Both the position numbers and the translations under genes were made by a program. Below, one piece after another: positions 23,240 through 30,095 of a DNA stretch of 34,901 bases. Source of the stretch: an uncultured Collinsella sp. (GTDB lineage: Bacteria > Actinomycetota > Coriobacteriia > Coriobacteriales > Coriobacteriaceae); the NCBI GenBank assembly GCA_902479135.1, contig CABSNU010000022.1, forward strand, positions 1-34,901. Direction: 5' to 3'. Below the pieces are notes generated by a model. It was not told the DNA's origin, ran no database searches, and saw only the letters and a program-made list of their open reading frames with translations. Numbering within the stretch: the first letter of the stretch is position 1; each line of letters starts with the position of its first letter.

Positions 23240-24217
23240 ATGCCAAGTGCTCAGGAGCTACAACAGCAATTTGGTGGGTATCGGGGCGCCATGCCCCGTC
23301 CATCAGATTTCGATCTCTTTTGGAAGGACCGCATGGCCGAGGCCGACGCCGTCGGGCTTGACTATGCGTTCGAGACGGCATCGGTCACCGATGCCGTGAC
23401 CTGCCAGCTTTTCGACCTCTGGTATACCGGCATGTGTGGCGCTCGCCTGCATGCCAAGTACCTTAAACCCGTCTCGGACGAGCCCGTGCCATTGGTACTT
23501 CAGTTCCATGGGTATCCGGGTGCAAGCCGCAGCTGGTTTGAGCAGGCGTCGTTTGCGGGCATGGGCATGGCACTCATCGCCCTCGACTGCCCCGGCCAAG
23601 GAGGTCCCTCCGAGGACATTGGTGGATTTGAGGGCACAACGGTCGCGGGCCATATCGTCGCCGGTATCGACGGCGATCCGGCCAACCTCTACTATGTCCG
23701 CTTGCACCAAGATATTCGCATCCTGTGCCGCATCGTTCGCGAGCTCGAGGGCATCGATCTTGCCCGTGTGTTTGTGAACGGCGCGTCGCAGGGCGGCGGT
23801 TTGGGTATTGCGACCTGTGCACTTAACAGCGAGCTTATCAATCGCGCCGCCATCCTCTATCCCTTCCTGTCGGATTTCCGCCTGGTCTGGGATTTGGATG
23901 CCGACGACATTGCCTACGAGGGCCTGCGCTATTGGTCTCGCTGGTTTGACGAGGACTCGACTCGTATCGACGAAGCCTATGCCAAGCTGGCGTACTTCGA
24001 TTCCAAGAACTTTGCCCCTATGGTCAAATGCCCCGTGCTGTTTGGCACCGGCACAGCCGATACCGTCTGTCCGCCAGCGACGCAGTTTGCGGTCTATAAC
24101 AACCTGACCTGTGAAAAGCGTCATGAGTTCTTTGAAGGCTTTGGCCACGAGGAGATTCAGGATTTTGACGATCTGATCATTCCGTTTTTCTGCAAGGGAG
24201 GGGAGGCTCATGTCTAA
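23240..24217 (+). CDS. AXE1-family acetyl esterase, probable sialate O-acetylesterase
   Basis: A 325-residue alpha/beta hydrolase of the acetyl xylan esterase/cephalosporin-C deacetylase family (AXE1). It has the oxyanion motif HGYPG at 90-94, nucleophile Ser183 in GASQGG, Asp274 in GTADTV and His303 in GFGHEE, the full triad in the expected order and spacing. There is no signal peptide, so it acts in the cytoplasm. In a cluster with sialic-acid genes, removal of O-acetyl groups from imported sialic acid before the lyase step is the natural job; this is inference. The ATG at 23240 fits the family N-terminus, although GAAAGG lies 15 bases upstream, longer than usual. A TTG at 23225 is the alternative. 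Confidence 0.87.
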   Translation: MPSAQELQQQFGGYRGAMPRPSDFDLFWKDRMAEADAVGLDYAFETASVTDAVTCQLFDLWYTGMCGARLHAKYLKPVSDEPVPLVLQFHGYPGASRSWFEQASFAGMGMALIALDCPGQGGPSEDIGGFEGTTVAGHIVAGIDGDPANLYYVRLHQDIRILCRIVRELEGIDLARVFVNGASQGGGLGIATCALNSELINRAAILYPFLSDFRLVWDLDADDIAYEGLRYWSRWFDEDSTRIDEAYAKLAYFDSKNFAPMVKCPVLFGTGTADTVCPPATQFAVYNNLTCEKRHEFFEGFGHEEIQDFDDLIIPFFCKGGEAHV

Positions 24218-25061
24218 GTGCGAGAGCAATGTCAATGAGCTGATTGTCTCCGACCTTGTGGGGATTCCCGGAACGGTCTCGTCAAGGCTCGCTGATTTCC
24301 GGGATTGGCGCGGTGATGCTTCTGCGGATGTTTCCGAATTAGAGATAGCCGCTTCGGACCTTGAGGTTTGCGGGCCGAGTATTACGGCGATCGATTTCGC
24401 CAATCCGTATGCCCGCTACTCCGAGGTTTCCTTTGAGCTTGGTGGCGATGTGGTCCACGCACGTTTGATCGAGCCTGCCGGTCGCGCCCGAGCATCCGAG
24501 CTTGTGCCGCTATGTCTGATGTTTCACGACATCGACCGACCCGTGCGGGGATGGCATCACATGACGAGGTTTGCGGCCATGGGATATGCCGTGCTTGCGC
24601 TGGACGATGAGGCGATTGGATCCAGCGAGCTGCAGCAGGGGATTGCCTCTCCTGCTTTTGTCAAGCGCGTCCGTTGGGGTTGCGCGATGGCGAAGGTGGC
24701 GCGCAATCTTGATGGCGTGGACCCCGACCGCATCTTTGCATGGGGCGAGGGCCTTGGCGGCGGAGTCGCGCTGGCGGTTTCTGCTCTGGACGAGCGGGGC
24801 CTCGCCTGCACGGCGGTTGCCAATCCAATTCCCGGTGGCCTCGAGGCGTTGTCGTCTCGGGTGCGTGGATCGGTGCTCATGGGCACATCGCTCATGGATG
24901 CCGTGAGTGATCCCAAGGGCCAGTTTGCCGTATTCAACGGTCTTGAGTGTGACCGGAGGCATATCATCTATGCCAAATACGCTCATGAGCGCATCAACGC
25001 GTTCGAAAACGAAGTCATCGACTTTTTTAACCAAACGTTCTACCCGTGTTCTTTGGCCTAG
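24210..25061 (+). CDS. AXE1-like paralogue lacking the catalytic serine (probable pseudoenzyme)
   Basis: A 283-residue protein that aligns with the upstream esterase along its C-terminal two thirds (shared QFAV-x-N-x-L near the end, GGG after the nucleophile elbow). The elbow reads WGEGLGGG, which puts Gly181 where the esterase has Ser183, and the oxyanion motif HGYPG has become HDIDR. The Asp (230) and His (259) positions remain. It should therefore be unable to act by the family mechanism. The reading frame is intact, has a strong AGGGAGGGGAGG site and overlaps the esterase stop by 8 bases, so it is expressed and coupled. A regulatory or heteromeric partner role is possible; so is a changed binding function. 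Confidence 0.8.
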   Translation: MSKCESNVNELIVSDLVGIPGTVSSRLADFRDWRGDASADVSELEIAASDLEVCGPSITAIDFANPYARYSEVSFELGGDVVHARLIEPAGRARASELVPLCLMFHDIDRPVRGWHHMTRFAAMGYAVLALDDEAIGSSELQQGIASPAFVKRVRWGCAMAKVARNLDGVDPDRIFAWGEGLGGGVALAVSALDERGLACTAVANPIPGGLEALSSRVRGSVLMGTSLMDAVSDPKGQFAVFNGLECDRRHIIYAKYAHERINAFENEVIDFFNQTFYPCSLA

Positions 25062-25129
25062 ACGGCCTGGACACTGCCAACAAGAGTGGGTGGCATAGGG
25101 CCGCCCGCCAGACAACTAAGGAGATTCTT

Positions 25130-26050
25130 GTGGCAACTCAGAAATTCACCGGCGTTATCCCTCCCGTCGTTGTTCCCGATACCGAAGACCACCAGCTCGA
25201 CGTTGCCTCCTTTGAGCGCAGCATCAACCGCATGATCGATGCCGGCGTCGATGGCCTGTTCTTCCTGGGCTCTTCGGGCGAGGTCGTTTTCTCCACCGAT
25301 GAGCGTCGTCGCCAGATCATCGCCGAGGCCGTTCGTATCGTCGACCACCGCGTGCCCGTCCTGGTCGGCATCATCGATACCGAGACCGAGCGCATGATCG
25401 AGCACGGTAAGGTCGCTCAGGAGCTGGGCGCCGATGCGCTTGTCGCCACCTGCCCGTTCTATGCCCTGCAGGGCATGACCGAGGTCGAGGAGCACTTCCG
25501 CATCCTGCACGAGGAGCTCGACCTGCCCATCTTTGCCTATGACATTCCCGTCTGCGTTCACACCAAGCTCCCCTGGAAGCTCCTTGCCAAGCTCGGCGCC
25601 GAGGGCGTCCTTGCTGGCGTCAAGGATTCCTCGGGTGATGACATCTCGTTCCGCTATCTCGTTCAGGAGAACGAGAAGAACGGCCATCCGATGAGCATCC
25701 TCACCGGTCACGAGGTTGTTGTCGACGGCGCTTACCTCGGTGGCGCCGACGGTTCTGTCCCGGGCCTTGCCAACGTTGAGCCCGAGGGCTACGTGCGCCA
25801 GTGGAAGGCCGCTCAGGCCGGCGACTGGGCTACCGTCAAGGCCGAGCAGGATCGCCTCAATGAGATTTCGCACATCTGGGACGTCACCTCGGGCGTCCAG
25901 GGCTATGCCGGTGGCGTCGGCGCCTTCAAGACCGCTATGAACCTCATGGGCATCTTCGACAGCCCGACCATGCCGCGCCCGGTGAAGGCCATGACCGGCG
26001 AGAACGTCGAGGCGATTAGGAAGGTCCTTCAGGACAACGGTCTCCTGTAA
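25130..26050 (+). CDS. nanA: N-acetylneuraminate lyase-like aldolase (DHDPS/NAL superfamily)
   Basis: A 306-residue Class I aldolase of the dihydrodipicolinate synthase/N-acetylneuraminate lyase superfamily. Lys165 in GVKDSSGD is the Schiff-base lysine and Tyr137 in AYDIP is the catalytic tyrosine. These positions match E. coli NanA numbering (Tyr137, Lys165) rather than DapA (133, 161). GSSGE at 47-51 replaces the usual GSTGE. It would split sialic acid into pyruvate and ManNAc. The start is GTG at 25130 with AAGGAG six bases upstream. The neighbouring ROK kinase and NanE support the lyase call, but the superfamily includes other 2-keto-acid aldolases, so substrate is inferred. Confidence 0.82.
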   Translation: MATQKFTGVIPPVVVPDTEDHQLDVASFERSINRMIDAGVDGLFFLGSSGEVVFSTDERRRQIIAEAVRIVDHRVPVLVGIIDTETERMIEHGKVAQELGADALVATCPFYALQGMTEVEEHFRILHEELDLPIFAYDIPVCVHTKLPWKLLAKLGAEGVLAGVKDSSGDDISFRYLVQENEKNGHPMSILTGHEVVVDGAYLGGADGSVPGLANVEPEGYVRQWKAAQAGDWATVKAEQDRLNEISHIWDVTSGVQGYAGGVGAFKTAMNLMGIFDSPTMPRPVKAMTGENVEAIRKVLQDNGLL

Positions 26051-26056
26051 AGCTTC

Positions 26057-26144
26057 CCAGGCACCCGACCTCGCCGTTCAACCGTGTGGCCATGACCCAT
26101 TAGGTCAATGGCCACACGGTTTCTCGGCGATCTCGGACACCTGG
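26057..26144 (+). other. 88-nt extended hairpin between nanA-like and kinase genes
   Basis: Four nested stems are separated by symmetric internal loops: CCAGG/CCTGG, CCGA/TCGG, TCGCCG/CGGCGA, and an 18-bp inner stem from AACCGTG to CATGACC with one bulge around the loop CATTA. About 33 base pairs form in all. No U-tract follows. It begins seven bases past the stop codon, far longer than an ordinary terminator. Confidence 0.65.
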
Positions 26145-26221
26145 AAAACCTTTACTGCGCTGTGACGGCTAGCCTGACGGCGCATTTCCTGTAGTTGTTT
26201 TTATCTCCGAAGGAGAGCGAC

Positions 26222-27187
26222 ATGGAGAACAAGTACGTCTGCTCTGTCGATATCGGCGGAACTAAAATTGCGACTGCCATCATGGAGTACCCGGCTGACG
26301 GTAGTGTGCCCCATCCCGTTTTTGAGGCCGAGATTCCTACCGAGGCCCAGGAGGGCGGCGAGGCCGTCTTCCAGCGTATCGAGGCGTCTATCAAGGCCGC
26401 TCTTGAGGCGAATCCCGATGTCGAGGTTCTCGGTGTCGGTATCGGTGCCGCAGGCGTTGTCGATCCCAAGACGGGCGCCATTGCTTATGCCAATGAGATC
26501 ATGCCCGGCTGGTCCGGCGTTCAGTTGGGGCCGCGTCTGCGCGAGGACCTTGGTCTTCCCGTTGCCGTTGTGGGCGACGTGCAGGCTCATGCTCTGGGCG
26601 AGGCCCACTGGGGCGTCGGCAAGGGCAAGTTCTCCGTCTTGTGCCTGGGAATCGGTACGGGCATCGGTGGCGCATATGTCGAGAACGGCCGCGTGATGCA
26701 GGGCTTCCATGGTGCTGCCGGTCATATGGGCCACATCGAGTGCTCGGCTGCCGCCGGCATTCCCTGCGCCTGCGGGCGTTCCGGCCATCTTGAGTCTGTT
26801 GCTTCGGGCACCTCGATTGGCCGTATGTACGACGAACGCTTCGGTCGAGTTGACCCCAGCCGTCCTTCGGTCGGTCGCGACGTGAACGACCTGTGTCGTG
26901 CTGGCGACGCAAAGGCGACCGAGGTCATCCATGACGCCGGCTTTGCGCTGGGCGCCAGCTTGGGCTCGCTTGCCAATATTCTGGATCCAGAGGTTATCGT
27001 GCTTTCGGGCGGCGTAATTCATCAGGGTCCCGATTGGCGTTCGCAGACGTGGAAGGATTCGGTGCACGAGGGCTATGCCAGCCAGGCGCTCGATCCGCTC
27101 CAGGACACGCCGATTCTCATCGGGTCTCTGGAGGGCGATGCTCCGCTCATCGGTGCCGCCGAGCATCTTCTCGCTTCGTTAAAGTAA
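26222..27187 (+). CDS. nanK: ROK-family sugar kinase, probable N-acetylmannosamine kinase
   Basis: A 321-residue ROK kinase with the ATP-binding DIGGTK near residues 9-14 and GIGTGIGG near 151. A zinc-site region follows (GHIECS then CACGRSGHLES) that carries the ROK signature His and Cys residues. In the pathway it would phosphorylate ManNAc released by the lyase to ManNAc-6-phosphate, the substrate of NanE encoded next. ROK members also include glucokinases and fructokinases; sequence alone does not separate these, and the assignment rests on position between a NanA-like gene and nanE. The ATG at 26222 has AAGGAG at 26210-26215. It has no DNA-binding domain, so it is not a ROK repressor. 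Confidence 0.82.
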   Translation: MENKYVCSVDIGGTKIATAIMEYPADGSVPHPVFEAEIPTEAQEGGEAVFQRIEASIKAALEANPDVEVLGVGIGAAGVVDPKTGAIAYANEIMPGWSGVQLGPRLREDLGLPVAVVGDVQAHALGEAHWGVGKGKFSVLCLGIGTGIGGAYVENGRVMQGFHGAAGHMGHIECSAAAGIPCACGRSGHLESVASGTSIGRMYDERFGRVDPSRPSVGRDVNDLCRAGDAKATEVIHDAGFALGASLGSLANILDPEVIVLSGGVIHQGPDWRSQTWKDSVHEGYASQALDPLQDTPILIGSLEGDAPLIGAAEHLLASLK

Positions 27188-27203
27188 ACGTATCTGCTGT
27201 AGG

Positions 27204-27234
27204 AGCCTCCCGAGACAACACGCCTCGGGAGGCT
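27204..27234 (+). other. hairpin between the kinase gene and nanE
   Basis: AGCCTCCCGAG and CTCGGGAGGCT form a perfect 11-bp stem with a nine-base loop. GTTCTG follows, which is not a U-tract. It ends 23 bases before the nanE start codon and fits the series of U-less hairpins inside this cluster. Confidence 0.55.
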
Positions 27235-27257
27235 GTTCTGAGAAAGGTTGCAGCCTT

Positions 27258-27944
27258 ATGACCGTCGATCCTTTGATTCAATCCCTGAAGGGTAAGCTCG
27301 TCGTGAGCGTTCAGGCGTATATGGGCGAGCCGCTTCGTACGCCCGAGACCATGGCTCAAATGTCTCGCGCTTGCGAACTCGGCGGCGCCGCCGCCATTCG
27401 CTGCCAGGGCCTTGCCGACATTGCCGCCATTAAGGGTCGCTGTGAGGTTCCTGTTATTGGCCTATGGAAGGATGGACACGAGGGCGTTTACATCACGCCG
27501 ACGCTGCGTCACGCCCGCGCCTGCGTTGCTGCTGGTGCCGATATCGTGGCGATCGACGCCACCGATCGTCCGCGCCCCGATGGCAAGACGGTCGAGGATA
27601 CCTTCCGTCCGCTGCACGAGGAGGGTGTGCTCCTGATGGCGGATTGTGCCACCATCGAGGACATTCGCCGTGCGGTTGATATGGGCTTCGACCTGGTATC
27701 TACCACGCTCTCTCACGGTGTCGCCGCCATCGATTGCACCATGGCCGATGGCCCCGACCTGCCGCTCCTGCGTCAGGCGACCGAGGAATTCCCCGGCCTT
27801 CCCATCATTTGCGAGGGTCGCGTGCATACGCCCGAGGAGGCTCGCGCCGCGATCGATGCTGGCGCCTGGGCCGTTGTCGTCGGCACCGCCATCACGCACC
27901 CCACGAGTATTACAAGTTGGTTCAAGGCTGCGCTTGAGGCGTAA
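27258..27944 (+). CDS. nanE: N-acylglucosamine/ManNAc-6-phosphate 2-epimerase
   Basis: A 228-residue (beta/alpha)8 enzyme of the NanE family, converting ManNAc-6-P to GlcNAc-6-P and so feeding amino-sugar catabolism. Recognisable stretches are VSVQAYMGEPL (16-26), IRCQG (47-51), PVIGLWKDGHEG with the probable catalytic Lys71, VYITPT, and AIDATDRPRPDG with Asp100. The C-terminal ICEGRVHTPEEA and VVVGTAIT stretches complete the phosphate site. Length matches the family. The region around Lys71 is shorter and differs from the common IIKRDY form. It starts at ATG 27258 with AAAGG about ten bases upstream, and closes the sialic-acid cluster. Confidence 0.92.
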   Translation: MTVDPLIQSLKGKLVVSVQAYMGEPLRTPETMAQMSRACELGGAAAIRCQGLADIAAIKGRCEVPVIGLWKDGHEGVYITPTLRHARACVAAGADIVAIDATDRPRPDGKTVEDTFRPLHEEGVLLMADCATIEDIRRAVDMGFDLVSTTLSHGVAAIDCTMADGPDLPLLRQATEEFPGLPIICEGRVHTPEEARAAIDAGAWAVVVGTAITHPTSITSWFKAALEA

Positions 27945-27971
27945 GACAGGCCTCGTATCCGCTCGGGGCGG

Positions 27972-27977
27972 TATACT
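27972..27977 (+). promoter_or_regulatory. rapZ: candidate -10 (TATACT) for rapZ-whiA
   Basis: TATACT lies just past nanE and upstream of a terminator-like hairpin. No good -35 is visible. If used, transcripts would begin near 27984 and run straight into that hairpin. Confidence 0.35.
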
Positions 27978-27995
27978 CAATAAAGGCAATTGACC

Positions 27996-28032
27996 GCGCG
28001 GGATCCGGGTTGCTGGGTCCCGCGCTTGTTTT
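27996..28032 (+). terminator. terminator after the nan cluster (or rapZ leader attenuator)
   Basis: GCGCGGGATCC (27996-28006) and GGGTCCCGCGC (28015-28025) form an 11-bp stem with one U-G pair and an eight-base loop, followed by TTGTTTT. It is a good intrinsic terminator for nanE transcripts. Its position between a -10-like TATACT and the rapZ ribosome-binding site also allows attenuation. Confidence 0.7.
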
Positions 28033-28045
28033 CGGGAGGCAGCAC

Positions 28046-28966
28046 ATGCAAAAGGGAGATGCCATGGATGCGGCGGATCGCTCGGAGCGCATCCCCGATA
28101 TCGTCATCATCACCGGAATGTCCGGATCGGGCCGCACGCAGGCCATGCACGTGTTCGAGGACATGGGCTATTTTTGCATCGATAACCTGCCTCCGCGTCT
28201 GATCGCCCAGCTTGCCGAGCTCGTCGGCATTAATACGGGCGTGGGCAGGCATCTCGCCGTCACCTGCGATTTGCGTAGCCAGGGCTTGTTCGATGAGCTG
28301 CTCGATGCGGTCGCCGCGCTCGAAGAGCGCGAGATGAGCTGCGACATCGTGTTCCTGGAGGCTTCTGACGAGGTACTGATTCGTCGCTACAGCGAAAATC
28401 GCCGCCGTCATCCCATTGCCAAGCCGGGGGAGACTACGGCCGATGCGATTCAGCGCGAGCGCCTGCAGCTGCAGGGTGTGCGCGATCGAGCCGATATGAT
28501 TATCGACACGAGCCGCCTACGCACCTCTGCGCTGCGCAACAAATTGCGCATGGCGTTCTCCGAGTTGTCCGACCAGCAGCTCATGGACGTTCACGTGTTC
28601 TCGTTTGGCTTTAAGCACGGTATGCCCGTCGAGGCGGACATTATGATTGACGTTCGCTTCCTGCCCAATCCGTTCTACGATCCCGAGATGCGCACCATGA
28701 CCGGTCTCGATAAGAAAGTCTCCGACTTTGTTCTGGACCATCCCAAGACGCAGGAGTTCTGGAAGGCCTGGACGCAGCTGCTCGATACGGTCATGCCCGG
28801 TTATATCGCAGAGGGCAAGCCGCAGCTTTCTATTGCCATCGGTTGCACGGGCGGTCAGCACCGCAGCGTTGCCATCGCCGAGGCCACGGCACGTTATTTG
28901 GAAGGCGCCCAGTATCACGTGAGCATTTCCCATCGCGACTTGTCGCGCGCCAACACGAAAGCATAG
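28046..28966 (+). CDS. rapZ: RapZ/YvcJ-family nucleotide-binding protein
   Basis: A 306-residue P-loop NTPase of the RapZ/YvcJ family. In E. coli RapZ is the RNase adapter that senses glucosamine-6-phosphate through the GlmY/GlmZ RNAs; the role in Gram-positive bacteria is less clear. The P-loop near residues 24-31 is GMSGSGRT, with Arg for the usual Lys, as in many actinobacterial members, followed by DNLPPRLI. The C-terminal domain ends with GCTGGQHRSVAIAE. The ATG at 28046 has GGGAGG six bases upstream; another ATG at 28064 also has GGGAG before it, so the start is uncertain by six codons. It is followed six bases later by whiA. Confidence 0.92.
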   Translation: MQKGDAMDAADRSERIPDIVIITGMSGSGRTQAMHVFEDMGYFCIDNLPPRLIAQLAELVGINTGVGRHLAVTCDLRSQGLFDELLDAVAALEEREMSCDIVFLEASDEVLIRRYSENRRRHPIAKPGETTADAIQRERLQLQGVRDRADMIIDTSRLRTSALRNKLRMAFSELSDQQLMDVHVFSFGFKHGMPVEADIMIDVRFLPNPFYDPEMRTMTGLDKKVSDFVLDHPKTQEFWKAWTQLLDTVMPGYIAEGKPQLSIAIGCTGGQHRSVAIAEATARYLEGAQYHVSISHRDLSRANTKA

Positions 28967-28972
28967 GCCTGC

Positions 28973-29902
28973 ATGTCGTTTACCGCCGAGGTGCGTGACG
29001 AGCTTGCGCGCTGCGAACCCGAATGTGAATACTGCGATTTGTCGACGCTTGCCGCCCTGACGCGTGTGAGCGGTACGCTTTCGTTGGCCGGCTCCGGGCG
29101 GTATCGTTTGACGGTCGCGACCGAGACGGGAGCCGTCGCGCGCACGATGATCACGCTGACGCATCGCATTCTTAAGCTCAAAACGGAATTCACCGTTCGT
29201 AAATCGGTCTTGCATAAGGTCCGTAACTATCTCATTACCCTGCCCGATCAACCCGACCTGGACAAGGCTCTGGTGCTGCTGGGCATTCTAGACCGCAGGG
29301 GAGGGCTCGTTGCTGGTGTTCCCCGACACATCGTTGCCCGTCCCTGCTGCAGGCTTGCCTACATCCGCGGCGCGCTCATCGCGGGCGGCTTCGTGGCCGA
29401 TCCACGCGGCGATTTTCATTTGGAGATCGCGGTGCAGGGCGAGCAATATGCTAAGGGGCTTTGCGACCTGTTGGGGCAGATTGGGGTCCATGCTCGTGTT
29501 AATGCACGGCGGGGGTCATATGCCGTGTACATTAAGAGCGCCGAGGAAATCGAGCATCTATTAAAGCTGATTGGTGCCAAGCGCAGCGTTGCCGAGATTG
29601 AGGAGGCGCGCGCGGTCAAGTTGGTTAAGAACGATGTGAACCGTCGCGTGAACGCCGAGCTCGCCAACCAGACCAGAAGCGCCGGTGCTGCCCAACATCA
29701 GCTTGCGCTTATCGATGAGCTCGAGCAGCGCGGCCTTCGCGATGCGCTTCCGGATGCCTTGGCGGTCTTTTGCGACCTGCGCGAGCGCTATCCCGATCTG
29801 TCGCTGCGTGATTTAGGGGAGATGGCTGACCCTCCCTTGTCGAAGTCGGCCCTCTACCATCGAGTTTTGAGGCTTGAAAAGCTCATTGAAGCAAATCGGT
29901 AG
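28973..29902 (+). CDS. whiA: DNA-binding protein WhiA
   Basis: A 309-residue WhiA, with the N-terminal LAGLIDADG-homing-endonuclease-like fold (residues about 20-210, including RGALIAGGFVADPRGDFHLE) and a C-terminal helix-turn-helix ending in SLRDLGEMADPPLSKSALYHR. WhiA is a transcription factor for sporulation genes in Streptomyces and affects division and chromosome segregation in Bacillus. Length and order match the family. It follows rapZ after six bases with no strong ribosome-binding site, so coupling is likely. The usual middle gene yvcK is absent between them. No clear terminator is seen after its stop. Confidence 0.95.
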   Translation: MSFTAEVRDELARCEPECEYCDLSTLAALTRVSGTLSLAGSGRYRLTVATETGAVARTMITLTHRILKLKTEFTVRKSVLHKVRNYLITLPDQPDLDKALVLLGILDRRGGLVAGVPRHIVARPCCRLAYIRGALIAGGFVADPRGDFHLEIAVQGEQYAKGLCDLLGQIGVHARVNARRGSYAVYIKSAEEIEHLLKLIGAKRSVAEIEEARAVKLVKNDVNRRVNAELANQTRSAGAAQHQLALIDELEQRGLRDALPDALAVFCDLRERYPDLSLRDLGEMADPPLSKSALYHRVLRLEKLIEANR

Positions 29903-29947
29903 TTTAAAGTATCGACTTATATACGGATTTAGCTGCTATTTTATTCT

Positions 29948-29961
29948 TTAAAACGTTTTAA
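29948..29961 (+). promoter_or_regulatory. gap: perfect 14-bp palindrome upstream of gap
   Basis: TTAAAACGTTTTAA is a perfect CG-centred palindrome of the type recognised by LacI/GalR-family regulators. It lies about 135-150 bases before the gap start and upstream of the candidate promoter at 29994-30023. The core AAACGTTT also occurs before the nan transporter operon. Confidence 0.45.
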
Positions 29962-29993
29962 CGTAAATTTGATTTTCAATTTCGACTATTCTC

Positions 29994-30023
29994 GTGAAAT
30001 TCAAGTCAAAAAAAAGGTATATT
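29994..30023 (+). promoter_or_regulatory. gap: candidate promoter for gap
   Basis: TATATT at 30018-30023 is a five-of-six -10 match. GTGAAA at 29994-29999, 18 bases upstream, is a weaker -35. A poly-A tract between them may help. The leader to the start codon would be about 65 bases. Confidence 0.45.
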
Positions 30024-30095
30024 AGGCGAGTGGTTAGTTTGTGGGCCTCAACGGCGGGCGCTGTAGCTTGCGGGGGCCTTACGAAAGGAGACACA

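Noticed and set aside
19707..23381. A 1224-codon open frame antisense to the transporter genes
   Set aside because: It lies wholly opposite four well-supported genes, has no ribosome-binding site or domain, and its composition (runs of Asp, Gly, His, Arg) is what C-ending codons give when read backwards.
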